Part shown: positions 1-12,930 of the stretch, piece by piece
How positions within the stretch are numbered: the first letter of the stretch is position 1
Layout of the letters: the number at the start of each line of letters is the position of its first letter
Assembly (NCBI GenBank): GCA_943737045.1
Contig: CALSFV010000202.1
Location: 496,001-560,000, forward strand
Direction of reading: 5' to 3'
DNA: 64,000 nt
Origin: Parapristionchus giblindavisi
Lineage: Eukaryota > Nematoda > Chromadorea > Rhabditida > Diplogasteridae
The notes under the pieces: model-generated
What the model saw: only the letters and a program-made list of their open reading frames with translations
What the model was told of the DNA's origin: nothing
Databases searched by the model: none
Position numbers and translations under genes: made by a program

Positions 1-849
1 AAACTTTACTTGCCGGAATTGAAACTACGAACTGAAAAAAGTAACTGCAAAAAGACTCAAAAGGCAGACGAGGATGTCATACCCTAATAATATTTCAATC
101 GATTGTTTTCCTGAAGTACATTATTTCATTTAGAACTTGTTCGAGTAGATTTAATATGCAATTTTTAAATGATATTTCGGGGCTGTAACACTACTACGTG
201 CATTTCTCATGCGTATATGTATCAAGATGGCTATTAAAGATCTTCACCCCATAATTCTTTGAACAGAAGTCATAGCAGTTATAGGCAATGTCTACTATTT
301 TATGTAGAGATTAGGAAAGACAAGGAAATGCAGACATAAGAGTGAAGATTCATTTGAATGACTTAATCTACACAGACCAAAGGCTTAGATAATCCACTTA
401 TTTAGAAGTCTGCGAAATATCTAATATCATATCTAATATCTTCAATGTCTGGAAATTCTGGGATATATAGACACATCAACAGAAAAAAGTGAGTTATTGA
501 CAGTCAAAATTGAGAAATCGAAATGTGTTCTCATATGAACCAGTTGTCGTGTACTGTATCAGATGCTGCATAACTCCTTTTTTTTGTATTTGAATCGCTC
601 CGTTTCGTATGAAATCCTACAAACAGCTAAATTGGTATGGGTTAGAACATACTAAGTTCAATTCTTCATCAAATACGTACGCGGAGTTAATGATCTGTTT
701 TACGGTATCGCATATGTGGTCAAATATCGGGAGGCCTCTCTGCTTTATATAGTATAACAGATTATTATAGTATGGAGTATGTACGCGGAATCAGTATCGT
801 TTTCAAATCTATTGTAAAATAGTTTAGTTGAAACATATCTGGAACATAG
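1..849. other. LINE-derived and unassigned sequence
   Basis: No gene is seen. 522-852 recurs as a direct repeat at 3030-3343 (about 90% identical by eye, with a small replacement near 3187). It adjoins the reverse-transcriptase fragment, so it is probably part of the same retroelement. Confidence 0.4.
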
Positions 850-1271
850 TCAAAACGGAGCCCTGTGGGACACCGCTTGTAACACTAACTATAAGTGAAT
901 GTGATAGCTTTTCACGGACTAACCTGGAATGATCGATTACTTAAATATGCGGATATCCAATTAACACTCTTATCCGAAAATCCAACAGTACCAAGTTTCA
1001 TTAGTAGTTTAGAATGAGAGACTCTATCAAAAGCTTTCGCAAAATCAAAATATATTACATCAACCGGTTTTCCTTCACTGATAGAAGAAGTCCAATGCTC
1101 CAGTACCTCTAAGATCTGCATTTCGCGCGATCTTTTCTGTCTGAAACCGTATTGTTCATCTGGGAATATTTCTAACGATTCACAATGAGTTATTACAGAT
1201 CTACACAATAAACGCTCGAATATTCTACGTATACACATTTTTCGAAACATGATTTGTTTCAAATGGAGCAA
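850..1271 (-). pseudogene. non-LTR retrotransposon reverse transcriptase fragment
   Basis: Reads minus: YGFRQKRSREMQILEVLEHW, then VDVIYFDFAKAFDRVSHSKL and NWISAYLSNRSFQV. After a frameshift near 914-925 comes TSGVPQGS (about 853-880). These are reverse-transcriptase blocks of the CR1/Jockey type. The catalytic FADD block is not found beyond. It is a 5'- and 3'-truncated, frameshifted remnant. Confidence 0.8.
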
Positions 1272-1708
1272 TGTAAATATAACGAGTATTAAAATAATTA
1301 ATTATAGTCATAATAACAGTAATACGAATACACACATAAATATTAGTATTATGTGCACAGTCATAAAATATAATTACAAAAAACGGCACTATCCGATTGA
1401 TTCCTTCGAATGTCTCATTAGCCAGAACAAAATTGTCCTATTTTTGTTATTGACAGTTAAGAGAGACTATCTGACTCAGTGAACATATTTTGCTTATGGC
1501 TTGGCACTTGGTAAAAAAGTGATAGGAACCGATCGGGCCCAAATTGTGCATAGGTGTAGTATGGGGTGGCATGAGATCACAGACGGAGTTAGGGTTCGTC
1601 ATATCTGCTCCTTCGCTAAATAACGTAAGTTCCACATAATGGCATCAAAATTTCAAAGTTTACGGATTCGTTCGATATGTGTATGCGAAGATGGGTAATA
1701 ATAAGCAA

Positions 1709-2413
1709 GTAAATTACACCAAGTCTCTTCCCGGTCCAAAACCGTGAGGCCCAGAAAAAATTAAGAAACCAATAAAAAATTTGTTTTATTTTTTCTTTTA
1801 TTGTTCCTACAAATGCCTCTCGGTGGGTGACTTTTTTTATTTCTTTAATTTGACGAGTATTCATTAATGTAACTCATATATGAAAATGAACTAAAACAAA
1901 TTGGGAAAAAGATGCCTTCTTCCCGAAAAACCACGACTAATTCGCCTTTTTATCGCAAACTGAGCCGATTAAGCGTGTGCCGGTTACGGTAATGCAAAAG
2001 CGGAAATTCAAAATTCGGCAATCATTGTATGTTTTCATTCGTTTTCGGTATTATATTATTGTTTTCTTTTATATTTTGTTTGATATCTGAATATTAAAGG
2101 AGTAATATGACACCATTTTTCATATTTTATCGAAAAATAAAGTATTTTGAATTTCCGCATTTGCATTATGGTAGTCAGTTTGCGATAAAACAAGGCGAAT
2201 TAGTCGTGGTTTTTCGGGAAGAAGGCATCTTTTTCCCAATTTGAAAATTAAAAAAAAAATCAAAACGTCAAATTAAAGAAATAAAAAAAGTCACCCACCG
2301 AGAGGCATTTGTAGGAAAAATAAAACAAAAAATAAAACAAATTTTTTATTGGTTTTTTAAATTTTTTCTGGGCCTCACGGTTTTGGAACGGGATGAGACT
2401 TGGTGTAATTTAC
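1709..2413. mobile_element. 705-bp palindromic (foldback) element
   Basis: The arms start gtaaattacaccaagtctc and end with its reverse complement. Matching continues through the blocks ccgtgaggcccag, gtgggtgactttttttattt, ttcccgaaaaaccacgacta and tttatcgcaaactga. The arms are about 280-300 bp around a centre near 2060. No coding content. Confidence 0.75.
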
Positions 2414-2439
2414 CTGATCAAGACTTGGTGTAATTTACC

Positions 2440-3026
2440 TGATCGTGGGCCAGATCAAGTGCGATGTGTCATATTTCACTAAAAAGTGTCCAAATGGTAG
2501 TTTACAATAACTCATAATCATACCACGCGCATAGTAATCGTTTGGACAATTTTTAGTGAAATCTGACCCACCGAACTTGATCTGACCCACCGAACCGGGT
2601 TACGGTAGATTACTGTAGTTTGCAATAGCTCATAATGATTTCGCACAAGTAGTGACCATTCCGACAATTTTTAGTTAAATCTGACACACGGAACTTGATC
2701 TGACCCGCCGAACTGGGTTACGGTAGATTACGGTAGTGTTGCTGATGCTGATCACATTGATACCCAGCTTGTGTTTCTATGACCTCTACGAACCGATTTT
2801 TGCCCCGATCTGACCCACCGAACTTGATCTGACCCACCGAACTGGGTTACGGTAGGTTACGGTAGTGTTACTGATGGTGATCACAATGATACCCATCCCA
2901 AGTTTCTATGACCCCTATGAACCGAGTTATGCCCCGTTGCCGAAATGTCGGTTGCTGAAATGCGGTTGCTGAAATGTCGGTTGCCGAAATGTCGGTTGCT
3001 GAAATGTCACCCCCCCCCCCCCCGGA
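2440..3026. repeat. repeat with local palindromes and tandem gttgccgaaatg units
   Basis: 2465-2570 contains an inverted repeat (atttcactaaaaagtgtcca / tggacaatttttagtgaaat) that recurs inside the foldback element at 4370-4460. The phrase gatctgacccaccgaac occurs several times in 2570-2845. 2936-3009 holds five gttgcYgaaatg copies and ends in a C tract; this resembles the termini of the element at 60.6 kb. Confidence 0.5.
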
Positions 3027-3623
3027 AAGTGTTCTCATATGAACCAGCTGTCGGGTACTGTATCAGATGTTGCATATCTCCTTTTTGTATTTGAATCGCT
3101 CCGTTTCGTGTGAAATCCTACAAACAGCTAAATTGGTATGGGTTAGAACATACTAAGTTCAATTCTTCATCAAATACGTACGCGGAATAAATAAATAAAT
3201 AAATATGTGGTCAAATATCGGGAGGCCTCTCTGCTTTATATAGTATAATAGATTATTATAGTATGGAGTATGTACGCGGAATCAGTATCGTTTTCGAATC
3301 TATTGTAAAATAGTTTAGTTGAAACATATCTGGAACATAGTCTAATTTCTATTTTTCAGATAGTTTGAAGTGGATTGACTTCGACGGTAGATTTCATTGT
3401 CAGTGTATGCAAATACAACGTGAATGGTGCTTATTCCATTGTTTTTTCTATCGTTGGGTCCAAAGTACCACGGTTTGGTATGAGTGTGGTCTTCTTAAGT
3501 AATGATGTGCTGCTTGTGAGCTGATTGTGAGAACTTTTTATGCACGATGTTAATCGAACGTTGTGCATTTGTGTACATATTCGAGTTAATCGATATCAGC
3601 GTTCTATATTTTTGGGTATATCA

Positions 3624-5184
3624 AAGTTCAGGGGGGTATGACAAAACCGCAACGACAAAAGCGCAACTCGCCAAAAACGACAAAAGCGCAAAAATAATAA
3701 GCGCAAGCGACAAAAGCGCAACTCGCGATAACTTCGGCCAGAGTTGTCCAATCATGGTCAGGTTGGTCATTTTGAGCTCCTTAGCCTCAGGTCTATTACG
3801 TCATGAATTGATCTTTGATCTCTGGACCCTCAACGACAAAAGCGCATCTCGAGCTATCTCGGCTCAGAGTAATGCTAGAAACTTCGCGGTGAGCTCATAC
3901 GAAATCTAGAGGCCTCAGCCATCCCGTAACAAGTTAATCTTTGATCTCTGGACCCTCAACGACAAAAGCGCAACTCGAGCTATCTCGGCTCAGAGTAATG
4001 CTAGACACTTCGGGGTGGGCTCATACGAAACCTAGAGGCCTCGGCCATCCCGTAACAAGTTGATCTTTGATCTCTGGCTCCTCAACGACAAAAGCGCAAC
4101 TCGAGCTATCTCCGCTCAGAGTAATGCTAGACACTTCGGTGTGGGCTCATACGAAACCTAGAGGCCTCGGCCATCCCGTAACAAGTTGATCTTTGATCTC
4201 TGGCTCCTCAACGACAAAAGCGCAACTCGAGCTATCTCGGCTCAGAGTAATGCTAGACACTTCGGGGTGGGCTCATACGAAACCTCAGAACCTGCGCCAT
4301 CCCGCATTGAAAACTACCGTACTCTACCATAACCTGGTTCGGTGGGTAAGATCACGTCCGATGGCTCAGATTTCACTAAAAAGTGTCCAAATGGTAGTTT
4401 ACAATAACTCATAATCATACCACGCTCATAGTAACCATTTGGACAATTTTTAGTGAAATCTGACCCATCGCACTTGATCTGACCCACCGAACCCGGTTAG
4501 GGTAGATTACGGTACTTACAATGCGGGATGGCTCAGGTCCTGAGGTTTCGTATGAGCTCACCCCGAAGTGTCTAGTATCACTCTGAGCCGAGATAGCTCG
4601 AGTTGCGCTTTTGTCGTTGAGGGGCCAGAGATCAAAGACCAACTTGTTACGGGATGGCCGAGGCCCCTAGGTTTCGTATGAGCCCACCCCGAAGTGTATA
4701 GCATTACTCTGAGCCGAGATAGCTCGAGTTGCGCTTTTGTCGTTGAGGGGCCAGAGATCAAAGACCAACTTGTTACGGGATGGCCGAGGCCCCTAGGTTT
4801 CGTATGAGCCCACCCCGAAGTGTATAGCATTACTCTGAGCCGAGATAGCTCGAGTTGCGCTTTTGTCGTTGAGGGGCCAGAGATCAAAGATCAATTGGTT
4901 ACGGGATGGCCGAGGCCCCTAGGTTTCGTATGAGCCCACCCCGAAGTGTATAGCATTACTCTGAGCCGAGATTGCTCAAGTTGCGCTTTTGTCGTTGAGG
5001 GGCCAGAGATCAAAGATCAATTTATGACGTAATAGCCCTGAGCCCAAGGAGTTCAAAATGTCCAACCTGACCATGATTGGACAACTCTGGCCGAAGTTAT
5101 CGCGAGTTGCGCTTTTGTCGCTTGCGCTTTTTGTACCCCACTTGCGCTTTTGTCGTTGCGGTTTTGTCATACTCCCAAGTTCAG
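3624..5184. mobile_element. foldback element with satellite-like arms, 8-bp target duplication
   Basis: The element is 3632-5176, flanked by AAGTTCAG at 3624-3631 and 5177-5184. Ends: GGGGGTATGACAAAACCGCA and, reversed, GGGAGTATGACAAAACCGCA. Each arm is a tandem array of a unit of about 125 bp containing acgacaaaagcgcaactcga and ctcggctcagagtaatgcta; orientation flips in the middle (4300-4510). An 8-bp duplication fits the hAT or P groups. No transposase. Confidence 0.75.
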
Positions 5185-6150
5185 GTTTCGGTTCTCGGAT
5201 TTGGAACATAATAATAAACCTGGCCTAAAGTTTAACCAAACTGAGTTTTGTCAAAAATCAGGTGAAAATTTGGTATCTCTTTTTATAATGTGTAGTATAT
5301 CATGAAGATAATGTTAAAACGCATTCTCCCTTACAGCGGAGGGGCGTCGGTTGGGGCATGGCACAATGTTTCAAAATCATCCTAGGTGACTCATATTTGA
5401 TGGTTAGAGTCCCTAGGGGCGGTATACACTTCAACCAAAAAGTTGACCCAAATTATCGATTTTTGATCTACCAAAAGTCGAAAAATAAAAGTGTGAATTC
5501 CATAGCATGTTATATATCATTCGACAGAGGTTCCAAAGTTATATAAGAATACCAAGTTTCAGAAGTTTTCATAACTTTATGTTCGAGAAATTACCGATTT
5601 TCCAATTTTTGACCAGGTTTTTTTGTTTTGATCTCATTGCTTGCCATGTTACTCTCATTTCCTTTTCTTGGATCTTTGATATGTTATGTAAAAATGGATG
5701 GGCTATCCGAATATCACACTTATTTCGACCAGCTACAAGGCAGTCATAGTGATATCAAGTGAATTCTAACCCCATTTTAACGCCCAAACGCCGACGCAGG
5801 TTCGAATCCGGGTCCGGGCATAAATTTTTGCAACTTTTTTTCGCCTCAAATATTACTTTAAATTATATTTTCATGTGATTCACCGTATTTTCACTAATGT
5901 GTTTTACTTAATAACCACAAACATTATCAGGAATACTAAAAAATCTTATTACTGATACAATATCAGGAAAATAGATGGGACGAGCGAAAATAACGGTTTT
6001 TCGACAGTGATACTTCTTTAAAATGTATTTTTTGCTATTTTCTGTTAAAAGAAGATAAATATACAATGAAACTCTTATCATCTCGGTTTTCGCAAAATGA
6101 TTTGAAAAATTGTAGGCAACGATCAAAGATCAAAGATCGACTTGAAAAGT
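5185..6150. other. no gene seen
   Basis: AT-rich sequence. 5797-5815 has a pol III B-box-like ggttcgaatcc without a convincing A box. 6121-6141 is a run of the gatcaaa motif. Confidence 0.4.
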
Positions 6151-6152
6151 CG

Positions 6153-6806
6153 TTTCTCTTCACCCGATGGTGCTAAAATTACAAAACTATGCCCCACGGT
6201 GCAGAATTTCATGGCGATCACGCCTGTCCAATTCATTTTTTACCCAAAATTTTCATAATTTTCATAAATGGAATTTCTCTCAACGGCAAAAGTAAGTAAT
6301 GCAACCTACACAGATCGGACCGGAATGGCTCTCGCATCAGATAGAAAAAAATTCAGCCAAATTGGCGCCCGCGACTTTCGAGAAAATCAACTTTCATTGT
6401 AGTCATTTTGTCTTAGAAGAGGAGAAAAGAGGCGAGAGAGTGTGGTGGTGTGAGAGAGCAAAGGAGGTAGAGGGGGAGACACCCCCTTCCTTTCTATGCG
6501 GCTCGCCTCACGTGCCTCTCTGCTCTCTCTTACCACCACACTCTCTCGTCTCTTGTCTCCACTTCGACGGCAAAATGACTACACTGAAAGTTTTTTTCTA
6601 TCTGATGCGAGAGCCATTCCGGTCCGATCTGTGTAGGTTGCATTACTTACTTTTGCCGTTGAGAGAAATTCTATTTATGAAAATTATGTAAATTTTCGAT
6701 GAAAAATAAATTAGACAGGCGTGATCGCCATAAAATTCTGCCCCGTGAGTCACAGTTTCGTAATTTTAGCACCATCGGGTAAAGAGAAACGATTTTTCAA
6801 CGCGAA
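6153..6806. mobile_element. palindromic (foldback) element, about 650 bp
   Basis: The arms pair from tcgtttctcttcacccgatg (6153) to ggtaaagagaaacga (ends about 6800), including caacctacacagatcggacc and aggttgcattacttactttt. The centre at about 6490 is a purine/pyrimidine-rich hairpin. No coding content. Confidence 0.7.
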
Positions 6807-7469
6807 AAATGAGATTTAAACGCGACGTCGTCTGGCCTCAACAGTGGATCTAGGTGCAAAATGAACATGTCCACCGTCATCAGCACCCTTGAGAACCCCG
6901 ATCCCCAAAATTTGATTTTTTTACTGTGCCGGCACTTAGTCGATTCTCTCGCAAGCGCACTCATATAGTTCAAAGATCAGAGGAGACATGGACAAAATAT
7001 GGAACAGGGTGTATTGGGCTTAACATAGAGTGTTTGCACTTAGGTTATCTCATTGTCAATCCAAATGTCAGGTGAACAGATAAATCGCAAAAAAATCCAT
7101 ATTAAATAAATCAATAATTGTTGATGAAGAATAATATTGATTATCGTAATATGTATTAAAGGTACTTAGCGAAAAGGGGCAATAGTACATTTGATTACGG
7201 TATATGATGTAGGAGACAGGATTTATTATTAAGGAGGGGAATGATACTGTAGGATAAAAACAGTGCGAAATTTAGTTTGCATAATAGAGAGTGTAATTGA
7301 TAGAAGCACAAATTAAAATTGGCATGCACTATAAATGCAAACCTTATATATGCTTAATTGGTTAGTAGCAATGTGCTTAATGGTGTTTCGGCCGCTACGC
7401 CCGCTATGCCAACTCAAGGGTCTCCTTCTTTAAAGTTAACATTTGCTGATAAGATACATTGTGTTCTCT

Positions 7470-8552
7470 TTTCTGGTTTTCGAATCGGTGATGAATCGAT
7501 TAATCGAATTTCAGAATCGATTTTCTCGAAGTTCAGTTTGGTACACCCATCTTTTATCTATAACCTGCATCATGTCTAATATGAATGTCGTTTTTATTTT
7601 GTCAACATAAGTAGAGATTCATAATTATTCGTTCCGTCAGAACTACGCGATGTAGATCTGTACTGCCTTTAATCAGCTCCTGCTTTATCTGTATACTTTA
7701 TCGATTGATCTTTGATCTTTGCTCCTTTATGTTCCATAACTATATTTGTGAAATAGGAAATGAGAACCCTGAAAATTTGCAAAAAAATATATGGTGACAA
7801 TTATTAGTGGAAGGCAAGATTATAAGGATTGTTATCTGGATATACTGTATAGTTCTTCCGAATTGATAACACTTGCGCATTTAGGCGAATCGATTCATCA
7901 CCGATTCGAAAGTTCGCGGGGTCTCCTGCACAAAACAATACCGATGTGTTCATTAACTCTTCCATCAACCTTTACAATAACACCCTGTGTAGTGTAGTGG
8001 GTAAGGTGTCCTACTTCAATTTTGACTGTCACGGGTTCGATCCACCTTGAAGCACATTTCTTTTGCTGCTTTTTTTGTTGTTGAAAGATTGAAATGTTTT
8101 GCTGTATTTATAAAAACAAGAAAAGAGAACACACTTTATCTTATCAGTAAATGAGAACTTTAATGAGCAAAAATGTGAAACAAAAACGATTCTCACACCT
8201 TGATATACTCAGCTAATACACCAAGTAAAACTTTTTTTATTCAACAAATCATTTTATATCTTTATCTAAATACATCTCTTAATTATTGTGTCGTTTTAAT
8301 CCTTTTTAAATATAGATTTTTTTTTGAAAACATGATCCAAGGGAACAATTGATGAAGAACGATCGTCATGATATTTGTGAAATCTCTGAAACATATTTTA
8401 TCCCGACAGCTTTCATTAATTTCTTATTCTAATTTTCTCATAACTTCTGGATTCTTCCATAGCATCCATGATTTATAAGCAAGCATATTTGCTGTTATGT
8501 TATAGCCCTTGTCTATGAGAAAATGTGATCATATCGGAGAATGTTATATCTA
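7470..8552. repeat. tRNA-like SINE-related repeat, copy 1
   Basis: 7880-8490 is a direct repeat of 12300-12900. 7470-7720 matches the start of the second copy in reverse. At 7988-8045 lies a pol III promoter-like pair: A box tagtgtagtgg, B box ggttcgatcc. It does not fold as a standard tRNA. Confidence 0.55.
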
Positions 8553-8692
8553 CAGTAGCGCCGGAAAGTCAAAATACACTTTTTATTTCTGGTGTGACTT
8601 TGGCGTCAGTTGAGATATCAAGCTGAAACTTGTACATGATGTACCCACAGTATGTACCTATTCGGTCGTCTTATAAGGTCTCACGGGCCTTT
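8553..8692. mobile_element. truncated Tc1-like MITE
   Basis: Begins after TA with CAGTAGCGCCGGAAAGTCA, the same terminus as the complete copy at 11988-12203. The right end is missing. Confidence 0.55.
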
Positions 8693-9670
8693 CTGATTAT
8701 TGCACTGAGAGCAAACTTACCCAAATATGGGTAATAGATTTGCCACCTTACGCTACTTGTGTACGCGATTTGCCCATATTCGGGCAAATGGTAGCCCAAA
8801 AACCACCGATTTACCCATATACAGGCTAACATTTGTCTGAATACGGGCAAATCGTTCGCCAACTAACGGCATACGGGCAAATTTAATCTCTGTGTGGTGA
8901 CGCTACCGAACAACACTTTTTCAAAAATTCATTATTCTTTCAGGGATTTTTTGTACTCGTCAGACTTCGTGAGCATCGAGAGCACTGCAAGTCTATCCAG
9001 AAAAAAAATATTTCAGGTTGCTGCGAATTCGGGTATTGGCAGCAGACTTGCACTAACTTCGGGGTCTCAAGATCATATCTCGGCTTCTAGAAGAGCTTTA
9101 ATGGAGTTAAAAGCAGAAAACTGATACGCTTTGTGATTCTTGATTATCCTGCAAATATGGTAGCGCTAGCTCATCATTCGTCCCAATTGATCGAAAAAGT
9201 CACCTTTTTACAAGATCCCACTTTGAAGGTTCACTATTCTGAGGATTTTTGGACAAGGATGTTGCAAATTCATTAATTAATCGATTCCCCGCTCGATAGA
9301 GCGATTGCTTTTCTTTCTTGCCTGTGGCAATCGATTTTCTGAAGGATAGTCGTTTAGGCCGCGCTCCCTTCTCATCTCGCGACCCGCAAACATCTCTGGG
9401 TCTTCCACACTGTTCAACGAGCTTTGATAAATGAAATCGCTCTAAAACGTATTGTCGCTAATCCTGAACATCATACTCGATAAAATAAATCGTTTTTGAT
9501 TTTCTGTTATGGAATTAAACAACTTTTCATTGTGATTTTGAGCACAATTTGACGAAAAATGAGCAAAGATCAAAGATCAAAGATCGAAAACACAAAGATC
9601 AACGATCAAAAACTCGATTCATACAGTGTCTCTCAATTCTGACTAATCAAATCACTAAAAGCAGCTAAAT
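8693..9670. other. degenerate tandem repeat then unassigned sequence
   Basis: 8700-8885 holds spaced copies of a tttgcccgtattcgg-like unit in both orientations. 8890-9670 shows no gene; 9563-9610 is a gatcaaa cluster. Confidence 0.4.
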
Positions 9671-9677
9671 CGTCATA

Positions 9678-10317
9678 GCCCACGTATGAGAATATTCAAT
9701 TTCCCAGTCAACGAGAAAATAATAATATTTCGAAATTATGCCGTGACATAATGATAGGACACCCTGATTTTTTTTCAGAAGTTACTAATTTTTTCAAACT
9801 TCAGCATAGCATCAACGGGTCAACAACAGGTTAGTAATCAAAATTATGTCCCTTCCTCGAGAATGGACCGAATTTGCGATTGGGAATCCTCCTATAGAGG
9901 ACAGAAATCACTTGATGCTCGATGTCGCCCCCACTCCTTTTTGATGGCATCCTTCAACTCGGCAACAGATGCATACTGGAGGCTGCCATAAAAAAGGAGT
10001 GGGGGTGACATCGAGCCTCAAGTGATTTCTGTTCTCTATAGGAGGATTCCCAATCGCGAGGAACCCGTTGATGTTATGCAGAAGTTTGAAAAAAATAATA
10101 ACTTCTGAAAAAATCAGGGTGTCCTATCATTAGGTCACGGGAAAATTTCGAAATATTATTATTTTTTCGTTGACTGGGAAATTGAATATTCTCATACGTG
10201 GGCTACCTTAGTTATCCAAGGAGGGGATACAAATGGTATATACATCTTTTGATTTCCATTCACCATTCGGCCGAAATCACAAAATTTTAGGGGTGTCCTA
10301 TCATTATGTCGCGCACT
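9678..10317. mobile_element. palindrome plus adjacent related terminus
   Basis: 9678-10206 folds on itself (tagcccacgtatgagaatat / atattctcatacgtgggcta), with an inner tcgcgattgggaatcctcc-type stem. At 10286-10317 the phrase gtgtcctatcattatgtcgc recurs and ends CACTG before TA, so a Tc1-like terminus is likely. Confidence 0.55.
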
Positions 10318-10400
10318 GTAGTAGGAAACATGAAGGTGATCGAGAAAATCCTAATATCTAAATAACCTATTCAGATATAAACTTGTCTTGTCACTTGCAG

Positions 10401-10572
10401 GAATCACCCCGCAAAGAGTACACCCCGGCAACAGAAGAGACGAGCTCGTCTCGTGATATGAAATACGCCCATCCTCAACCTCCCACATTCTATCCTCCAT
10501 CACCTCCATGTCGATCATCACGAAGAGAAGAGAGGAGCTATCTTCCTGGTCAATTACAATCTGCTTCAATTG
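10401..10572 (+). CDS. isolated coding-like exon, unknown protein
   Basis: It is flanked by acceptor tcacttgcag and donor ttg|gtagag and is open for 57 codons plus one base. The composition is Pro/Ser/Arg-rich (KYAHPQPPTFYPPSPPCRSS). No neighbouring exon joins in phase. It may belong to a + strand gene broken up by the transposons at 10.7-15 kb. Confidence 0.35.
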
Positions 10573-10689
10573 GTAGAGGAGTGAGACGACTCCATCATTC
10601 CAGTCACGTACCAGTTGAGAGAGGGTTTGTGAATTTTTCTACCTCGGAAATTTACAAAAAAATGAACCCATAATCATGGGTCGACTGAA

Positions 10690-10827
10690 AAAAATCAGCT
10701 CGCGATTCCTGACGGTTTCAGTAGCACAATAACGTACGCTCCTACTGATAACAACGGTACAAATTTTAGTGCCGTAGGCCCTCTCCCAACCGATTTATGA
10801 TCCGTTGCCGAAACGATCCCCCCTAAA
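10690..10827. mobile_element. fragment of the 60.6-kb foldback family
   Basis: Half element: gactgaaaaaaatcagctcg through ccgttgccgaaacgatcccc. It corresponds to the right half of 60649-61203. Confidence 0.5.
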
Positions 10828-11339
10828 CTGTGTCTTATTACTATATAATCACATACTGATTCGAAAGGTATATGTCACTAGTCATATCTCCACGGAAGTG
10901 GTTTGTTATTCCCTTGTTAACATGCCTGTCAACAGGAGTCTCTCAATTCCGCTGACTCTCTCGCACTTTCGAGAGTGGCGAGAGAGCGTGTGGAAATGAG
11001 AGAGTTTGTATACGTTCATTTGGAATGAACACAGATATGTTTCAGCTAAATGATAAACTATTTTGCGATAGACTTGAAAACGATATCTGTATCCAATATA
11101 TATTACTATAGTTCTCACCCAAAATATCATTCGTACGTTCATAGTTTTCTAGATCTTCATAGTTTTCCATTGTAGATCATTATCGATCAGCTTATGGACT
11201 ATTATCTAAGTTCAATATGGCATGGTCACTGTCATTTTCATCGTCATCAGAACCTTTCCATCCCATGTCGCATCAGAATCCTTATATATGATCTCCTCCA
11301 ACTCATTATCTTCTTTTGAAATGAACTTATGAACATGGA

Positions 11340-11440
11340 CAAATCAGCAAAATACAATATCGTATACCAGGCATCGAACCATTAACATGCAAAATGAAAC
11401 ACTAGCATCTTATCTACTACACCACAAGACTAGCTGAGAC
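11340..11440 (-). repeat. tRNA-like SINE module
   Basis: On the minus strand: tagtcttgtggtgtagtaga (A-box region) and ggttcgatgcc (B box), about 55 bp apart. There is no standard cloverleaf. Confidence 0.4.
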
Positions 11441-11533
11441 AGGAGCTAAAAATCGAGTTGATCTCAGCTGCACTTAATTTCGCGATTTTCATTATCGATT
11501 TTCTCGAAGTGCCTTTGAGATTTATTATCAATT

Positions 11534-11890
11534 GTGGGGGCGATTGTTTTGGCAACGGATCGTAAATGGGTTGGGAGATGTCCTACGGCGTAGGAGCGTA
11601 CGGTATTGGGCTACCATAACCGTCAGGAATCGCGAACTGATTTTTTTCACTCTACCCATGATTCTCAACCATGACCCGGGGTTCATGGTTGAGAATGACC
11701 GAAGTCGAAAACTTCATGGTGGCCCGAGGCCAAATACTATTTGCTGTTATATCAACATTGAGCCAACTTTTATTTTTCTGGATAATGTAATCCGAACTAC
11801 CGTAATCTAGCTACCGTTCACTAAAGTATTGTTTTAAATACGTTTGCGGTAGTTCGGCTTACGGTACCCAGAAAAATATAAATTGGCTCA
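11534..11890. mobile_element. fragment of the 60.6-kb foldback family
   Basis: Starts gggggcgattgttttggcaa. It carries the inner block cagtcgacccatgattctcaacca-like sequence seen at 27960 and 60800, then a partial second half. The right terminus is absent. Confidence 0.5.
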
Positions 11891-11985
11891 CTGTTATAGT
11901 CCGTATAAAATGTACTTGTATAATTGCCTTGCTACTGGCTGCTAAACGGAGAAAGAACTATTGATCAACTCCCCACTCTTATTAC

Positions 11986-12205
11986 TACAGTAGCGCCGAA
12001 AAGTCATAATACACTTTTTATTTCTGTTGTAATTTTGGTTTACATCTCTGGGTAATAACCAAAAAAAGGCCGCGAGACCTTATAAGAGGATCGAATACGT
12101 ACATACTGTGGGTGCATCATGTACAAGTTTCAGCTTGATATCTCAACTGTCGCCAAAATTACATCAGAAAGAAATAGTGTATTTTGACTTTCCGGCGCTA
12201 CTGTA
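11986..12205. mobile_element. Tc1-like MITE, 216 bp, TA-flanked
   Basis: The element is 11988-12203 between TA (11986-11987) and TA (12204-12205). Ends: CAGTAGCGCCGAAAAGTCA and TGACTTTCCGGCGCTACTG. The stem spans most of the length. Confidence 0.75.
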
Positions 12206-12206
12206 T

Positions 12207-12930
12207 TATATATATATATAAAGATCAATCGATAAAGTATACAGATACTGATGATTGAAGGCAATACAGATCTACATCGAGTAGTTGTGACGGAACGAAT
12301 AATTATTAATCCTGAAATTCGATTAATCGATTCATCACCGATTCGAAAGTTCGCGGGGTCTCTTACACAAAACAATCCCGATGGGTTCATTAACTCTTCC
12401 ATCAACCATTACAATAACAGCCTATGTAGTGTAGTGGGTAAGGTGTCCAAGTTAAATTTTGACTGTCACGGGTTCGATCCACCTTGAAGCACATTTCTTT
12501 TGCTGCTTTTTTTGTTGTTGAAAGATTGAAATGTTTTGCTGTATTTATAAAAACAAGAAAAGAGAACACACTTTATCTTATCAGTAAATGTGAACTTTAA
12601 TGAGCAAAAATGTGAAACAAAAACGATTCTCACACCTGGGTATACTCAGCTAATACACCAAGTAAAACTTTTTTTTATTCAACAAATCATTTAATATCTT
12701 TATCTAAATACATCTCTTAATTATTGAGTCGTTTTAATCCTTTTTAAATAGAGATTTTTTTTGAAAACATGATCCAAGGGAACAATTGATGAAGAACGAT
12801 CGTCATGATATTTGTCAAATCTCTGAAACATATTTTACAGCTTTCATTAATTTCTTCTTCTACTTTTCTCACAACTTCTGGATTCTTCGACAACATCCAT
12901 GATTTGTAAGCGAGCACATTTGCTGTTATA
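12207..12930. repeat. tRNA-like SINE-related repeat, copy 2
   Basis: A close copy of 7880-8490. The pol III-like A and B boxes are at 12424-12482 (tagtgtagtgg, ggttcgatcc). Confidence 0.55.

Noticed and set aside
3650..4310. Regular repeats resembling a CRISPR array
   Set aside because: The units are contiguous satellite copies of about 125 bp with no unique spacers, inside a foldback element of an animal genome.
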